Assembly (NCBI RefSeq): GCF_002288925.2
Contig: NW_022098021.1
Coordinates: 30,355,081-30,419,080 of the forward strand
DNA from: Delphinapterus leucas
Lineage: Eukaryota; Chordata; Mammalia; Artiodactyla; Monodontidae
Direction of reading: 5' to 3'
DNA length: 64,000 nucleotides
The stretch's first letter is position 1. The number at the start of each line of letters is the position of its first letter. The position numbers were made by a program, and so were the translations under genes. Under the pieces are notes generated by a model, which searched no databases, was not told where the DNA came from, and saw only the letters and a list, made by a program, of their open reading frames with translations. Below, one piece after another: positions 47,001-62,000 of the stretch.

Positions 47001-49333
47001 CATTTTATGTTCTTAGTTTCTGCAGCTTGTACAGAAGGGTCCATTTGATTTTCTTCACTGTCTGTGAAATGCTGCTGTCAAAATTACAGTCTAATGACAA
47101 AGTGAACAGCATATAATGTGTCGTAATCAATACTCAAAATTTGCTCCCTAGGATGTAACATGAAGTCAAGTAAAAAAAGCTGCAGCGTTTCAGTAGTGAA
47201 GTGCAAACAATAATTTTATGTTGATGGTTTCAAATTCAAGGTCAATTTACACTTTCATAAATCTGCATTATTCTGTCCTGTTCACTCTATTCTTAAATTC
47301 ATAGTGAATTCATTCAAAGCTGGGCTATCGAAATTGCTGAAATTGAGGCCAGTCAATATTGAAAAATAAAATTTTGTTAGTGTCTTTCAAAGAGAGTGTA
47401 TGAGTTGTAAATGAAGTTTTTAAAAATCACAAATCTAAAAGATACAAAAATATTAGCAAGTGAAATAGATAGTAAAGTTTTCTACTGTATTTTTGAAGGA
47501 TAAGATTAGTTGAATGAAATGATATGTATTTTTTTTTCTAACACTTACTGACACAGGCATAATATTGAAGATTCACTTTCAGAATAGGTAATGAAAACAG
47601 ATACCTGATAGTAAACTTTTCTGATATCCTGTTGTTTAAATTCTGCTCTACTTTAAATCTGCACAGGGAGGCTTCTAGAAAATTTTAAATGCCTAGATTC
47701 TTTTGCTTCTGTTGGTGTCCATCTGTCTGACAACCTTTCAAATCATAGATAGTATTTGAGTCTGTGTGTAGATAGTTCAGTTTGAGACTACATTTCAGCA
47801 TTCTTGCCTGCATTACATAATAAACTTAACATATTTTATTCACTCCTAGGTAAATATATGTTTAAAAGTAAGACAAAATTAAAATAGAGACAAGCCATGT
47901 AGATACTTCTTTTTAACATTTCAAGTGTGAATAATGATACATGCTATGAAATACCACAGAATTTTTGTTCTGTCAAAACACCATTTTGATTCTTTTCTAA
48001 AAGAGTTTAGTTTCATAGGAAATTATTTTATCCTAAAACCTTTTGAGATAATTAAGGTGTGGTTTATTTTTTTTCTTTTTGTATAAGGAATTTTTTGTGT
48101 GTTTTAAGTACAGACTCAGATTTTGTATATGACTTTGAAAAGTAACTGTATAAATTTATCAGCACTATTAAATTTGCTGCTTTTTCCCTTGCACACAGGA
48201 CACTATACATTATGGAGATCCTCTCGCATCAATTAAATGGCAATCCCAAGGGTTGCCAAATGAGTAAGGAATTCTATTCCCATCACATTGAGTTAAACTG
48301 TAAATATCCTCTCCTGAAAAAAAGGTCCCTGATTTAAAAAGGATCATTAAACATAAGGAAAATAATGATTTGTAGGTGAAAGGGACAACTGGGAAGATGT
48401 AGTTCAAAGTTATCTTTTAAAATATTGAGTTCATGGACATATGCAGCTGTTGTCATAATGAAGGAATTTTCTTTCATATTTTCTTGTTCAGCATCTTTGA
48501 AATAGTGATCGTTAAACAGTACTTTATTTAGATTATCTACATGCTTATCACAAAAGAGAGAAGCAAAAATTCTCACAGAAATCATTATCATTTAGAATTG
48601 AAATCATGATTCGTCATTCATTCTGAACTATATCTGTTTACAAAATACATTTTCACCTACTTACACCAAAAACAAAAAGCTGAAGTGAAGAAAACTGATT
48701 ACATGATCCATACGCAAATCTACTACAATAGCAATGTGCACTTTTTGACAAGCTTATTCATAACACATTCAGATAGAAAATTCCATTTGCTACTCTTCAG
48801 TAGGAAAAGCAGGCTTTTAAAGGAAAACCTTATTTCATGACTGTCACCAAAATAACAATTACAAGCAAAATAGGGATAAAACATAAAAAAAAATAGCAGC
48901 TTAGGACTTTTTATGGAAGTTTGTGATTCAGTTTTTGCACTGTTATTTGATTTCAAAAATTAAACCTGGTAATCCTTTTTGAAGTTCCCTGTTTCCAGGA
49001 TGGGTTATACAGAACAAAGACTAACTGATATCCCCAGGTGATTAGTTTACAGTGATATTCTACTCTACTGAGAATGATTCTCCAGTGGCCACTTTTACTT
49101 CTTCCCAGGCTATGGAAATTTGTTAATACCTAGAGAATAGACTTAAATAAAACCGTTGTCTCAACCAGCAGGTTTATGCAACCATCCTGAAATGTTTTAA
49201 TTATTGTTTTCTTTTCCTTTTTAATTTAGAGATCAGAGGTCAAGCAAACCCAGGGAGAGCTGATCGCAGCCTTTGTAGAACTGTAAAGGCATCCCTAATG
49301 ATTGGATTTGCTGTCCTCTCTTTTGTTTTGCAG

Positions 49334-50016
49334 AACCAGAAGAGTGTGTTAATTGCACAGATGAATGCCGAGTGCTTGGTCATTCTGACAGGTGTTGGAT
49401 GCCACAGTTCCCTGCAACCAATCAGGCTGAAAACGCAGATTACCGCACAAATCTCTTTGTACCCACAGTTGAAGCTAATGTTGAGACTGAGACTTACGAA
49501 ACTGTGAATCCCACTGGGAAAAAGACTTTTTGTACATTTGGAAAAGACAAGCGAGAGCACACGATTCTCATTGCCAATGTGAAACCTTATTTAAAAGCCA
49601 AACGTGCCCTGAGCCCTCTCCTCCAAGAGGTCCCCTCAGCATCAAGCAGCCCAACCAAGGCATGCATCGAGCCTTGCACCTCAACGAAAGGCTCCCTGGA
49701 TGGTTGCGAAGCAAAGCCAGGGGCTCTGGCCGAGGCGAGCAGCCAGTACTTGCCCACTGACAGTCAGTATCTGTCCCCCAGCAAGCAACCGAGAGACCCT
49801 CCCTTCCTGGCTTCTGAGCAGATGGCAAGGGTCTTCGCCGATGTACATTCAAGAGCCAGCCGGGATTCCAGTGAAATGGGCGCTGTCCTGGAGCAGCTTG
49901 ACCACTCTAACAGAGATCTGGCCAGAGAGCCGGTGGATGCAGAGGAAGTCGTGAGAGAAATCGACAAGCTTCTGCAGGACTGCCGGGGAAATGACCCTGT
50001 GGCTGTGAGAAAGTGA
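49334..50016 (+). CDS. PCDH17: Protocadherin-17, terminal coding exon (cytoplasmic C-terminus)
   Basis: The exon encodes the last 226 residues of a delta-2 protocadherin, a homophilic neuronal adhesion receptor; the family acts at axon-axon contacts and synapses and can recruit the WAVE actin regulator. Seen: a pyrimidine-rich acceptor ending TTTTGCAG at 49333, then two bases completing a split codon, then an open frame to TGA at 50014-50016. Residues 4-23 hold the family CM2 motif, with cysteines at 4, 7, 11 and 20 and the block LGHSDRCWMP. After it come a Ser/Pro-rich stretch, an acidic segment (EEVVREIDKLLQD) and the C-terminus DPVAVRK. Codon use and GC are clearly higher than in flanking DNA. 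No frameshift or stop is seen. The paralogue choice (PCDH17 rather than PCDH10, 18 or 19) rests on recalled similarity along the whole tail. The ectodomain and transmembrane exons lie outside the window. Confidence 0.87.
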
Positions 50017-53000
50017 AAAAAAAAAAAAAAAAAAAAGCATTGGCATTTTCTTGTCTCTTCTGTTGATTTAAAAATGACCCCTCTTGGTGAAAACCCCATT
50101 TTACAGGGATAAAGAAAGACCGATGCTGCTTTAAGGCTTTTAGTGAACATCTGAAGTGCCCACAAGTATGTTCTTTTCACTGCTGTTTCTTTTTCAGAAA
50201 TAACAATGGCTTTGTTTTGACCAAACTTATATTAGGACAGAATTAATGATGTTCAAAGAGGAAAGAAAAACAGAGAAGAAAAAAGAGAGAAGAAAAAGGA
50301 GGATGAGGAGGCAAGTTACCTTGTGACTATCTGTTAGGAAGGTATGCAGTGTGAGAATGGAAGTTTTTTTCTCATTGCTCTAAGACTGTACTCCGTGATT
50401 TATTCTGATGTAACTGTTTACCTATAAACCCCATACAAAGCAGGGTCATAATTTGTGATCTGTGGTAGGATTTCTAGCAGTCACCACAGGCTTCTACTGA
50501 AAGTCCTGAAACGACCTTGCAGTAGTCCAAGCTACACCAAACATTAACACATATTTGTGGTAAACATTTCTGTATAAAGTTACCTGCCACGCATAGAAAC
50601 ACAGAAAACATTCCATAACATTAGTCAAAAAAAATTAAAAACTGAGTCATTTGTAAAACACCTCATATCGTATAAAAGCTCAATGTAAAAAGGTATAGTC
50701 CATTTTGTCCTGCACACACGTAGACTAATTCACTTCATGAAAGGAGAAGAAAATTTAAAGGTTTAAAATGCCTCTTTAGCATTTTAGTGTCCAACAAACA
50801 TAAATAATGATGGATATGTTTTAAATTTGACCTAGAAAAGTTCTGAAAAATAGTTACCATTGAGTAATGATATTCAGAGACAATTAACATGAATGATATG
50901 TTTTATTCATTTGTGGACACTAAAATAGCTCAGGAACGCGAAAACGTCTTAGACATACACAAATCACATGACCATTTAAATGTGCAAATGTAAGAAGATT
51001 CAATGTGTTTACATCAAATGACATATTTTTATTGATTTATTGCAGATTCAGTGCATATGAGCCAAATTGTTGAGTGTATAAGAGCTATATTGTGTATTTT
51101 ATTAAATTAATATATAGTTGTGTTGCAAAAATATTTGGGCTTATATTGTAAATGGCAAGTGTTGCCTTGGTAGCTGTCGAACTCTATGAGTTTTGTTTTT
51201 TCCTGCTTCCATTTCCCCATGGAGTGTTGGAAGCAGTGCCTCAGAGCAAAGTCTCTTGTTTAATGTAAAGTCTACCAAGTACTACAGTACATAATCTGTT
51301 CAAAATGTGTTTGAGTGAGCTGATGGAGCTAACTGAAAGGTCAAAAAATACATCTGTCAGTCATGGTTATGTACAAGTCCTTCGTGGAAGCTTTTATTAA
51401 AGTCATGCTAAATTACAAGAATTACATTTGTACCAATACCTGAAACTTCTTCATGTTTTTTCAACAGCATACAGCTGCTACCTATGTAGATATCATATTG
51501 TTGATTGGTTCTCAAAAGTATCTTAAGTGGTTCAAGATGTGTGTCCCCATTATATTTCAAAACCATGCAAAATGCTTTAATGCATGTGTGGTACCACCAC
51601 TGGTTACTTGCATTGTGTAGTGTTTTACAAGAGGTCTGGGTCTTAACAAAAAGTTTGCCTTTTTTTCCGCGCTCTTCTGCCTCTTTTTATTAGTGTCCCT
51701 TGAGAACAATACACCGTCTATTCCTTCATTTTCTTGCACCTTTCCTTGTGACATTTAGCGTGTTTCAAACTTACTTCCATATGAGGCTAGGAAACCTCAA
51801 ATTTCAGGAATTGGGAAAAATAAAATTAGCGCTTGCTGAAGTAGCAGTAGATGGGAAAATGTCTTGATTGACATTTTCCTTCAGCGTTTAAAAATTTTTG
51901 CATTTTACAGCTTCATGACAAACAGTTTCCAGCCCATACCTTAGAAAATGTGGTGCTGAGTTAAATAAAGGTTGTTTGTGCATGGGAGCAGAAAAATGCA
52001 TTATTTGCAAACTGGTGGAGAATTCTGTGCCTTCTTTCCTGGCCACCAAGCCAGTGTAGAAACAACATAAATGTCATAAAATCCTTATATTAAAAATAAA
52101 AAACAAAAGCAAAAACAAACACTGAAGTGAATTCAGCTTTGTAATTTTAAACCTCGAAAAATCCAACTGAAAATATTTCTATCAAACGCTGTCAAGATTT
52201 TAGACTGTACCTCGTTTGCAAAACTGCTTTGAAAGGGAAGAATGGACAACTCCCATCAGCCTTATTCTCTTGAGAACTGTATTTGGTTCCCAGTAACAGC
52301 CTTTCCAAAGCTCTACTCTTGGTTTTTATTATTTGTAAATGTTTAAGTCAGAAAAGAAGGGTTCTTGTACATGTGAAACTTAATTGACTCTCTATATTTT
52401 GGACAATTTATGTATATGAAATGTGTTGTCTCTATTATATGATGTTATTTTTTGCCAGGAGACTACAGGTTGATTTAGCTTGATAGCTGAAATTTGATGG
52501 AAAACTGATTTCCATTTAGTCTTACCAAGTGTTGCCTCTCTCTTACTAGACAGATAGCCAAGTAGTAAAATCTAAGGCAGTATGTAAATGAAATCAACAA
52601 AGAGAGTAGGATTTATTTTTAAAATGTTCTTAATGCTGAGTAACCAGTTGTTCAATTTATTATATGTGTCTGAAGACATTAAAACACTATCAGATTTTAA
52701 GAATTGGTTGTGCCAATGTGTGAGGGATTACCTTTAGGCTCTCTGTCACCAGTGATTTACTAGTGTTAGCTGTTTAACACATTATCTGTATTTAGTAGTG
52801 ATTATTTATTTACAAGTTGGTGGTAATTCAGCAGTCAGGATGCTAAGCTTTTATAGTTGAGTTGAGGGAATCTTGCTTTTATTCATTTGGCTGGCAACTG
52901 CCTTTACCACAGACCTCTGGTGCTCAGCTTCCTTGGAAGTCTACGAGATACCAAAATTACCCCTTTGGGGAGCAGCTTGCTCTAAGGGGTGATGCATGAT

Positions 53001-56000
53001 CAAACAGTAATATTTCAAGGTGTTTTTATCACAATTCAGAATGTGAAAAAATTATCTTTATTCACATCTTCCAATTACTAACCCCTCAAAAAAATCCCAC
53101 ACATTCAAAATGAATAATAATATTGAATACTTTGTCTTTTAGGCCCTTAAATAACTGAAGTTAAGCACAGAAAAAGAATTTATAGAAATTTTCATAAGAA
53201 AGTTAAAGTTCTAAAAACTGTTTACTGATGAACTAAAAACACAATATCAGTAACAAAACAATTTTTTCATTAAATGTTAATGATGAAAGATCTTTTCATC
53301 AAAATTAAAAGTTGTGAGAATCAGTTAGTTATACCTATACCAAAGTGAACATTAAAGAGACATATCATGCCATTTCAAAGAATGCTTTCACATTGTTTCT
53401 TAACCTGACATACTTATCCTTACTGCAGGCAATATGCAAATATTGGCTCACTACTTCATAAATTATTTGAATTCTGGTTTGGAAAATTGACTTGTTTTGT
53501 TTTTCAAAATTAGCTGAGATCTTGTAAAACATGACTTCCTTTTAAAGGATCTAGGTACTGCTCAATTTAAAAAATGACACCATAAAAAAAGTCATGTAGT
53601 AATAGAGCAGTATGCTTTATTACCACCAGGTTAAAAGCTGTTTGTTGCCTAATGGACTAGAAGCTGCTGAGGTCAACAAGTAGACTGAGGTTTGGCATAA
53701 TATATGCCCACTCATTACTGCCTAATTATATTCTTTTGACAACACAGAGCATTTATCGGAGCACTAATTCAAATGAGAGTTTTGGCTATCAAGATGTGTT
53801 GATTCGAAACATAATTGAATGAGACCTGAATAAAGTCTGACTTTCCTGGCCCCAGTGTTTTGCAGGTTGGCTATTCCCATTTATCAGCCCCATCACTCCA
53901 TAAGGTTCTTAGCTGCACCAAGTGATTGGTGAACAAGAATTCACAACAAAGCAGCATACATTGTATGGATTTATCTCAATGCTATTGTTTAATGGCTGTG
54001 TTTAATGTGACCTATCTGGAAAATGAGGACTCCGAATAAAAAGCTATTACTAATAGTGGCGTTGCCTTCCCTTGAATTCATTAATACACTGCGTACTTCA
54101 GGGACCCTGATCATAATTATTTTGGAAAGCAACTGTGGCATCACAACTGTTTGTGCTCTAGTTCTTTATTTGCCAGTAAAATAAACTTTTGGAAAAATTT
54201 ATTTAACAATATTGTTGCTAGGTCCTCAGTGGGAATGGGTTACCTGGCTTTCAGATAGCTTAGATAAGTTGGTTAGTCAGATAATTACCATGGAGTCATA
54301 GCCTAATGATACTAGTGGCTTTTCATATTTATGATTAGTTTGAAGATAATTTGGTTCAAGACCCTAAAGGACTTCAGAAAAATAATTTTATAAGACCTCT
54401 CATAAGCTTACATGATTAATGAAACCACATATTTATAAATGGCATTTTAAAGTAAGTACATGTTTATTGTGGCATCTTAAAATAATAAGCCTCTCTTTCT
54501 ACCCATTCAACAAATGTTTATTGAATTCCTACTGTGTATTTTCCCTGGGCTATTATGCCCAGGAGTAAACAGTAAACAAGGAATGGTACCTGGGTCACGG
54601 TCTGGAGGGAGAAACAAAGAGGTAAGTTCTAATACACATTACTCTTGCTTGTTTGCATTTTCCTTCAGCTACTCCACACATCCCATATCTCTGCCATCTC
54701 ACACTCAGTAAGTGGCATCTCCTAAATTACAGACCAACATAATATTCTGCCCCTGTCAATCTGACCTTTTTTCTTTTAATTTTACTTTTCTTCTGACAAT
54801 ATAAATTAAATCAAGAAGAGTGCATTGCTTTTCCATATTTAAGAAGACCTTTATGGTTTAGACTTATTGGGGTATACTAAATGGCTTATCTATTCTTTAT
54901 TTTGCTCATTTATTTGTTAACATGTCTTTCTTTTTCATTGAGCACCACTGAGGTGCCAGGTGGCGTTGAAGGATCTCAAGGGAAAAAGAACTAAGCCAAT
55001 TACATTTTATCCTCAGAGAATTTATAGCTTGTGCCTAGGTGATATATGCTAACATAGAAATTGACCTTATATTGCCTGGATACTGTTACCTTTTTATAAC
55101 AAAAATAATTTAACTTTTAAGAAGAGAAAAACCATATGCCTACCATGACATTCATTGCTTTCAAGTGTGAGAGTCAAACAAGCTGTTAATTGACTCACCT
55201 GAACCATCTGACCAGGGCTGAGAGATTAGGGAGTCATGCAAATGAACAACCCTACCTGGCCAGGCTGCAATGAGGATGAAGTCATGAGTGGAACATGTAT
55301 CACAGGCTTACTCCATGTCAGTGAGCTATTAAATCCCCTCAAATTATGGTATTTTTTAAAATAGATATGCTCAAAAATACAATTATTTGACAATCACAGA
55401 GAACAATCATTTGTAGGATATGAAGAGAACAAATTCTTAAACATCACTATAGCATCAATACAGCACAGAGAAATAGATCATTAAGTTGATGGACCATCTT
55501 CAAACTCTTCATTAGATCCTTTTGGAGATGGTTGCACATGGTTCACCAAGGAAATATATCATTTTCTGTTCATGTTAGACATTAATAATGCTGGATAATC
55601 CACTATAAACTAGGGATTAAATTCTCAATATTTATAAAAGAGGGTGCAACTTCTTTCATTGTTCCCCCTTTTTAATATTTCAGAAAGTTATCAAAAAGTA
55701 ACTTAGTTTTTTCAAACTATTTTAGATGTTAATGAGTATCTTATGTACAAAGTTTGATTAAAGGAGGGAAAATTTTAGTGAGATTTTACAAATTTTGTAT
55801 CACGCAGGCTGACCTCCCCCATTAGACGGAATAAGTGTTCTATTTTTTGTCTTACAAATGAAACATTTCACTTTGAGAGGAACAACTTATAAGTGATCTA
55901 TAGCATTCTAATGAACTATATTTTGATTGTGATATATATTTCAAAATCTAGTTTCCTGAAGTTACAATACTCAGTCAAATTACTTCATAATACTTTTCAA

Positions 56001-59000
56001 AGATTATCAAAAAACAAACAACCAAGTTTGGAATCCTCTTTTTGTTCAACTTACACAGATTATCATATTTTGTATAAAATATTGGTGTTCAACACTGCTT
56101 ATATAAAAATTGTTCTTATTTCCCTAAGGGTTTATTGCATCAGGCAGGCCAAATAAAAGAATAATTACACAAGCCTAAATTAATACTGCTAAATTCTGTT
56201 TATAGAGAATTTTCCAATTCCCAGAAAACTTTCACAAATTTACAAGGCATTACAGAATTAAGGATCCTGAAGCTCAAGGAGGTCAATGGACTTTTATCCA
56301 AGGGCAATGAGCTTGGAAGCCTTAAGCCCACACTTGAACTTAATGACCAGTTCTTCTATTTGTTCCAGATTTTGTGAATTCTGCAATCTTGCCCTATCTA
56401 ATATCTTGCCTCTCTAATATCTTAAATTTATCATCCCTAAAACATTAAATTATGCCAGTAATGTGCCTTCCCCTTTAAATTGACTGTCACATCATATAAT
56501 TTAGATCCCCTCTATGTTAATAGTTCATAACAACATTAAATAATTTGAAAATAGAGAATAGGGATTGTAGTCTCCAAGTAAAGAAAAATACATCACAAGA
56601 ATTGAGCCTCTCTTAAGATCGTCCTCAATTTTTTACTGTCATTTATAAAAATGTTTCACAGCATTGATGGTATGATCTCCAAAATATTCTGAAACAATAT
56701 TATGGAAGATTTGTTTTTCCATTAACTTGGTATATTCTCACCTGGAAGAAATCCATAGACTTTATTTAATTCCTTTATATTATGAAATTTTGCATATATT
56801 AAACTAATAAGATTATTAATTGGCTTCTTAGAAATAATTACATAAACTCTAATAATATTGAAAAGACATTTAAATATTACATTCATATATATATGGATTC
56901 ATATGCACACATAGAGGTGTGAGAGTCAAATCATTTCAAAAGCCAGTATCACAAAATAAAAGAATTTGAGTAGTAACAATGTGGCTAAGGGATGAAAAAC
57001 ATGTTGTTTTATTTATGACTTACCTCATCCTCATTTGATACCACTGCCGTCTTCAATGATCTGATGAAAAAGAGAGATAGCAATTGCTATCATTTTCAGG
57101 CTGGTTAATCAAAAGTGAAGTGTTCTGGGGCTTCCCTGGTGGCGCAGTGGTTGGGAGTCCGCCTGCCGTTGCAGGGGACACGGGTTCGTGCCCCGGTCTG
57201 GGAGGATCCAACGTGCCGTGGAGCGGCTGGGCCTGTGAGCCATGGCTGCTGGGCCTGCGCGTCGGGAGCCTGTGCTCCGCAGCGGGAGAGACCATAGCAG
57301 TGAGAGGTCCGCGAGCCGCCCCCCCCAAAAAAAAGTGAAGTGTTCTGCTTCTTCCTGAATTTTGCTTACTCATACATTTTTAAATATCTTTCTTTCCAAT
57401 ATACAGAAAACCGACTTGACTTTCAAGAGGTCCAGAAAAAAATTTTAATGTACCTGTAGCACTATTTTATGTTTTGAAAATTTAAATTCAAATAGATGAT
57501 ATGAGATATTCATTCATTCATTTTATTGATCAGCTGAATATCTCAACACTATCTCTTTAGCAATATTAAATCATATTTTGATATTATTCCTCCTTACTTT
57601 TGCAGTTGGAAGACAATGTCTTCAATATAATAATTTGCTTTGACGTAAGATTTTTGAATTTTTATTTTATTCTTTCCATTATAAGTCAGATATATATATA
57701 TATCTTTATAGCATTAATTTTTATAATATTATCTACTGACTTGCACGTGACTAGCCTCTTTATTCTAATCTTAATTTCATAATTTTATCTCAACATCAAC
57801 TATTATATAGTCTTTCTCATCTATTTGCTTTTCCATTAATATGTTCATATAGATATAAGTATTTTACATATGTCTTCATATTTATGGATCAATTATGGAG
57901 GTAGTGATGTTTCACCCAATAGTCTCATCAAAATGTTCAAACTGCTTTTATTAACCTATAGGAAACTTAGCTATTTTTTAGGTGTAACCTACATGGAGTG
58001 TTAAAATTGACAAAATGCATAATAGAATATAACAGTATAAACAGTGGTAAATAAGTTAGGATGCAGGGTCTTAGTTAAAATCTTTATGCAAGAGTGCCTA
58101 GCTACTTCATTGAAAGGTTGAAAAAGTGAAAGTGAATTATCTTACTCTATTATTAGTAATTCCTATATGTTAAAAAATTCTCATTTTAAAATCTCATCCT
58201 GTGAAATGTTTGGCTTTGACTGAAGAAAAGAAAAGACCCTTACTTCTGAGATGTGCTTATGATTTCTCAATCTGCCTTTTTCCCCAAACACCTTGAAAAT
58301 TCAACTATTGTACGTATTTTATCATTTCTTTCATTTTGGATAACTACTAAAATTTAATCTATGTTCATAATGCAAAGGAGAAAAAGAAATAAATGAATGG
58401 GTCAAAAGTAGCCTCTCTGGTGATTTTCCTTCCCGAGAATGTGACATTTCAATTCAATTCAACATTAATTTATGGAGCATGTATAGTGTTTTTGAATACA
58501 ATGGAGCATACAGATATTAACAAAATGCAGTCCCTGTCTCTATAGAATTTAAAGTATATTGGGAAATGAAGTTATTTACACAAACACAGTTTGTAGTTGG
58601 TACTATGAAAGAAGTACAAGTTGCAGTGGGTAAAAAATGAGAGTGACAGAGAGAGAGAGCAAGTACTTTCAGCAGAGGAAATGAGAGGTGGGGAGGGAAT
58701 CAGTAACAGCTTCTTGGAGAAGGCAGCATTTGAATTGAGCATTTAAGGTGGGACAGGATTTTGGCAGCGGAGATGTACAGGAAATGCATTCTGGAAGGAG
58801 AGAGAGGCAGTGTGTGCAAATACATTTAAATAAAGTCAAAGTATTTTCTGATTAGAAAGCTAGAAAGGATTGGGAAGGTGGGTTAGGTCAAGATGGGGAT
58901 TGTACTGAATGCTGAGTTTATGACATGTCATGTGAATTTCTATTCCAAGGAAGAAGAAACTTGAGGATACCTGAATTAGGCTCACCAGCTGGGAGAGCTC

Positions 59001-62000
59001 TGTGAAAGGCTTGCCAAGCTGAATGTTGAATTCAGGAAAATAACACTAGGACAGCTTGCTGCTGCCTGGTGATCCATTCTTTATAAGATGCTGCCTAATA
59101 GCACCTTGTTCTTGGGTCGGGTCCAACCATCTAGGGGCAATGCCAACTTTGCTGAATCTTGCAATTCTCAGCTTCAAGCCCTCAGCAGAGTATTTATGTG
59201 TATGTTTCCAACTTCCCAGAAATAATTCTTCCTTTGAAATCTGTAATCATGTTCGAAGCTTTAGGAAGCAAAGAGAGACAAAAGAGAAAGGCGAAGACCA
59301 AGAGCATAGATGATTTTCATCCCATGGAAGAGTGGCTTTTTAACATTCCCAGATTTTCCAGTCTAGTATCTGTGTGAATTCTGTTAGGCAGAACAATTCT
59401 ATTTCTAAATATTTTTGTCTGAGTCCATTCATCCAGGGCCCTCCAGGCTGATATAGGTGTGCTATCTTAATGCTTCTATAATGTTCCATTCCTATCAGAG
59501 AGGAGCTTTAAATTATTGATTATTTAGGCACTGAAATAAGGAATAATGGTCTTAGATTAGTGGTTCCCAACTGGGGGCAGTTGTGCCCCACAGGGATATT
59601 TGGCAGTATATAGAGGCAATTTGGGTTGTTAAGAGGTGGGGGAGTTGGGTTGCTACTGGCATCTGTAGCAACTAAACATCCTGCAGTGCACAATACAGTG
59701 CTTCCCCCAACTAACAAAGATTTATTTTGTCAAAAATATCACTAATGTCCAGGTTGAGAAATTCTGCCTTAGAAAGGAGGTGTTTAGGAAAAGAGCAGTG
59801 AATAATACTAGGTTTGGGGTAATGGACATTGACTATTAAATGGATTGACATGTTTTCTTCCTGAGTTTTGAGAGGAGTTCTGGAAATTCTCCTAAATTAC
59901 TTAGCATAAGGACTTATTTCCAATTTCTTGTGCGTATATTCTGCTCTGGAGATTTCCAGGACAGTATCTCTTGCAGCTGGGAGTATTATCTCATACTCTA
60001 ATCAGTACCAGTAACACATATATTTGAAGAATCTCCATGGAATGGAAAGGTGTTGCTTGGGATGGCTGTTTACTCCTCCTGAAGAAGTTGAAAGCTGATT
60101 TCCTAAGAAGGGAAGGTAAAACAAAATTCCCTAGCTGTAAAGGAGGGAAGAGTCTGCCTCTGGGACTATCTCAAAGGTCTGGTCTACTGCTGCCTTAGAG
60201 ATCAAATGATATGATCAATTTATCTTTCAACCTCAAGTCACCTGTCCTTAACGTGTATGTGAAATCTGTCTCTCCCATGACATTGGGACTTTGTGGGGTC
60301 AGGTATTAAAAAATGTGTTGGTGGTAGGAGGTGTCAGATCAAGGAATGGCAATGTTTAAACAGAAGCTAGGTGACCATAAATATGTCTGGATGCTGCAGA
60401 ATGACTGCCTCTATTGATTTCTTAGGCATCTTCCTACCTGAATCTTTCAGAGTAATACGTGGAATGCCAAAAAATTTCAGATTGACTTTCGAAATGAGGT
60501 GAGGGGAAGGTGAGTGCAAATGGTTTCTTAAAAGTTTTATTTCTCTTGACACATATTCTGTTTTACCATCTGTAAGGCAGGGTGGGCGGTTCCAATGCAC
60601 ATTTTATGAATTTGAACTTAAAATGACTCTGGTTTAAAAATAATAATGGTAATGTGTTAAAAGGGTGACAGGAACTCCGGTGGCAAAGTTAAAAGTCTGA
60701 ACATTGACAGGATAATTAATATAAACAGCAGTTACCATAGCCAATCCACATTTGAGATTTTATTTGGTACAACTTGGCTAAATACGCACTAAGTGTGTTA
60801 AAACTAAAGTTAGTATACACTGTAGTGAATGCTGGTGTTACTAACAGGCCAGGAACATGTTGAAAAGCACTCGAGGGGTGGAAGTGAAAACCATAGCCTC
60901 AGCCTCTGAGGTGTTCTTTCCAGGGACACTCAGTCACCCCCTAGCACATACAGAAACTTGCTGGGTTTTATTTATGCTGGAATCTTTCTATATTAAAAAG
61001 CAATATAATCACTGAAATACCACTACTGTTCAAGTTAATTTACTTTCTAATGGCTTATTTGCATAGTGGAATTTGCATTTTATTCCACAGCAAATGTTAT
61101 GACTCCACCTGCCCTATTTTAGATGAAACACAAAAACAAGAGAGAAATAGAAACAGTTAAAGAAAATAATGAATATAAGAAACTTCTCATCCACCCATCC
61201 TCACTCAGCAATACAGAACCCAGCAGTCTGGAGAGCATGAAAGACCCCGAAGCTTTCAACCCTCATGACTAGTGCACTGACTTTCTGTTTTGATCTTCTC
61301 TCTTCCTTTGCCTTTACAGTGCTTGCAGTTCAATAAAGGTAATTTCCACAGGTGATATTGAGCCCTACAAAGTTCATCGTGAGGGTATATTCATTTTGGG
61401 AAGTGTAGAAGACAAGTGAGACATAGAATGTCTTATCAACCTTCAACATCACTCCTGCTTATCTGACTGTTATTGGCCTCAGACAGATGGGGGTGCTAAT
61501 TGCAGATCACAACCTAATGTAACAAAGCACTGCTTTCTGACCTCCTTCTGTGATCAAGAGCATGAAACTTGGCGATACACTTTCCTTTTTCATTGAAGCA
61601 CATGCATTTTCTTTGGGGGCTTAAAGGTTCAAATCCTAGGGTGACAGCTGCCATTTTAAAGGTGACTCATTAGAGTCATTTAGAGAGTCCCCTAACAGGT
61701 GGATAGGACTTTGTTTCCCAGGAAACACTGACAGGTTACAAGTTGCAACAGTTTTTAATAATTTCAACCAACTTATACACATCTGTCAATCACCCTATTT
61801 GGTAAAGTTAATAATGCAGTAATCTGAGGGTGACAAAGTGATGGGTTTTTAGAAACAATTTATTCCATAACATTTTTACATAAAGAAAAGAAAATGTAGG
61901 TCAGATAAATTTGAAAGTTTATTTTTTACCCATAGGAAAAGACTCCTTTTATTTTTCAATAATAAATTTCATATTTAGGTTACTATTCAGAAGAATTCAT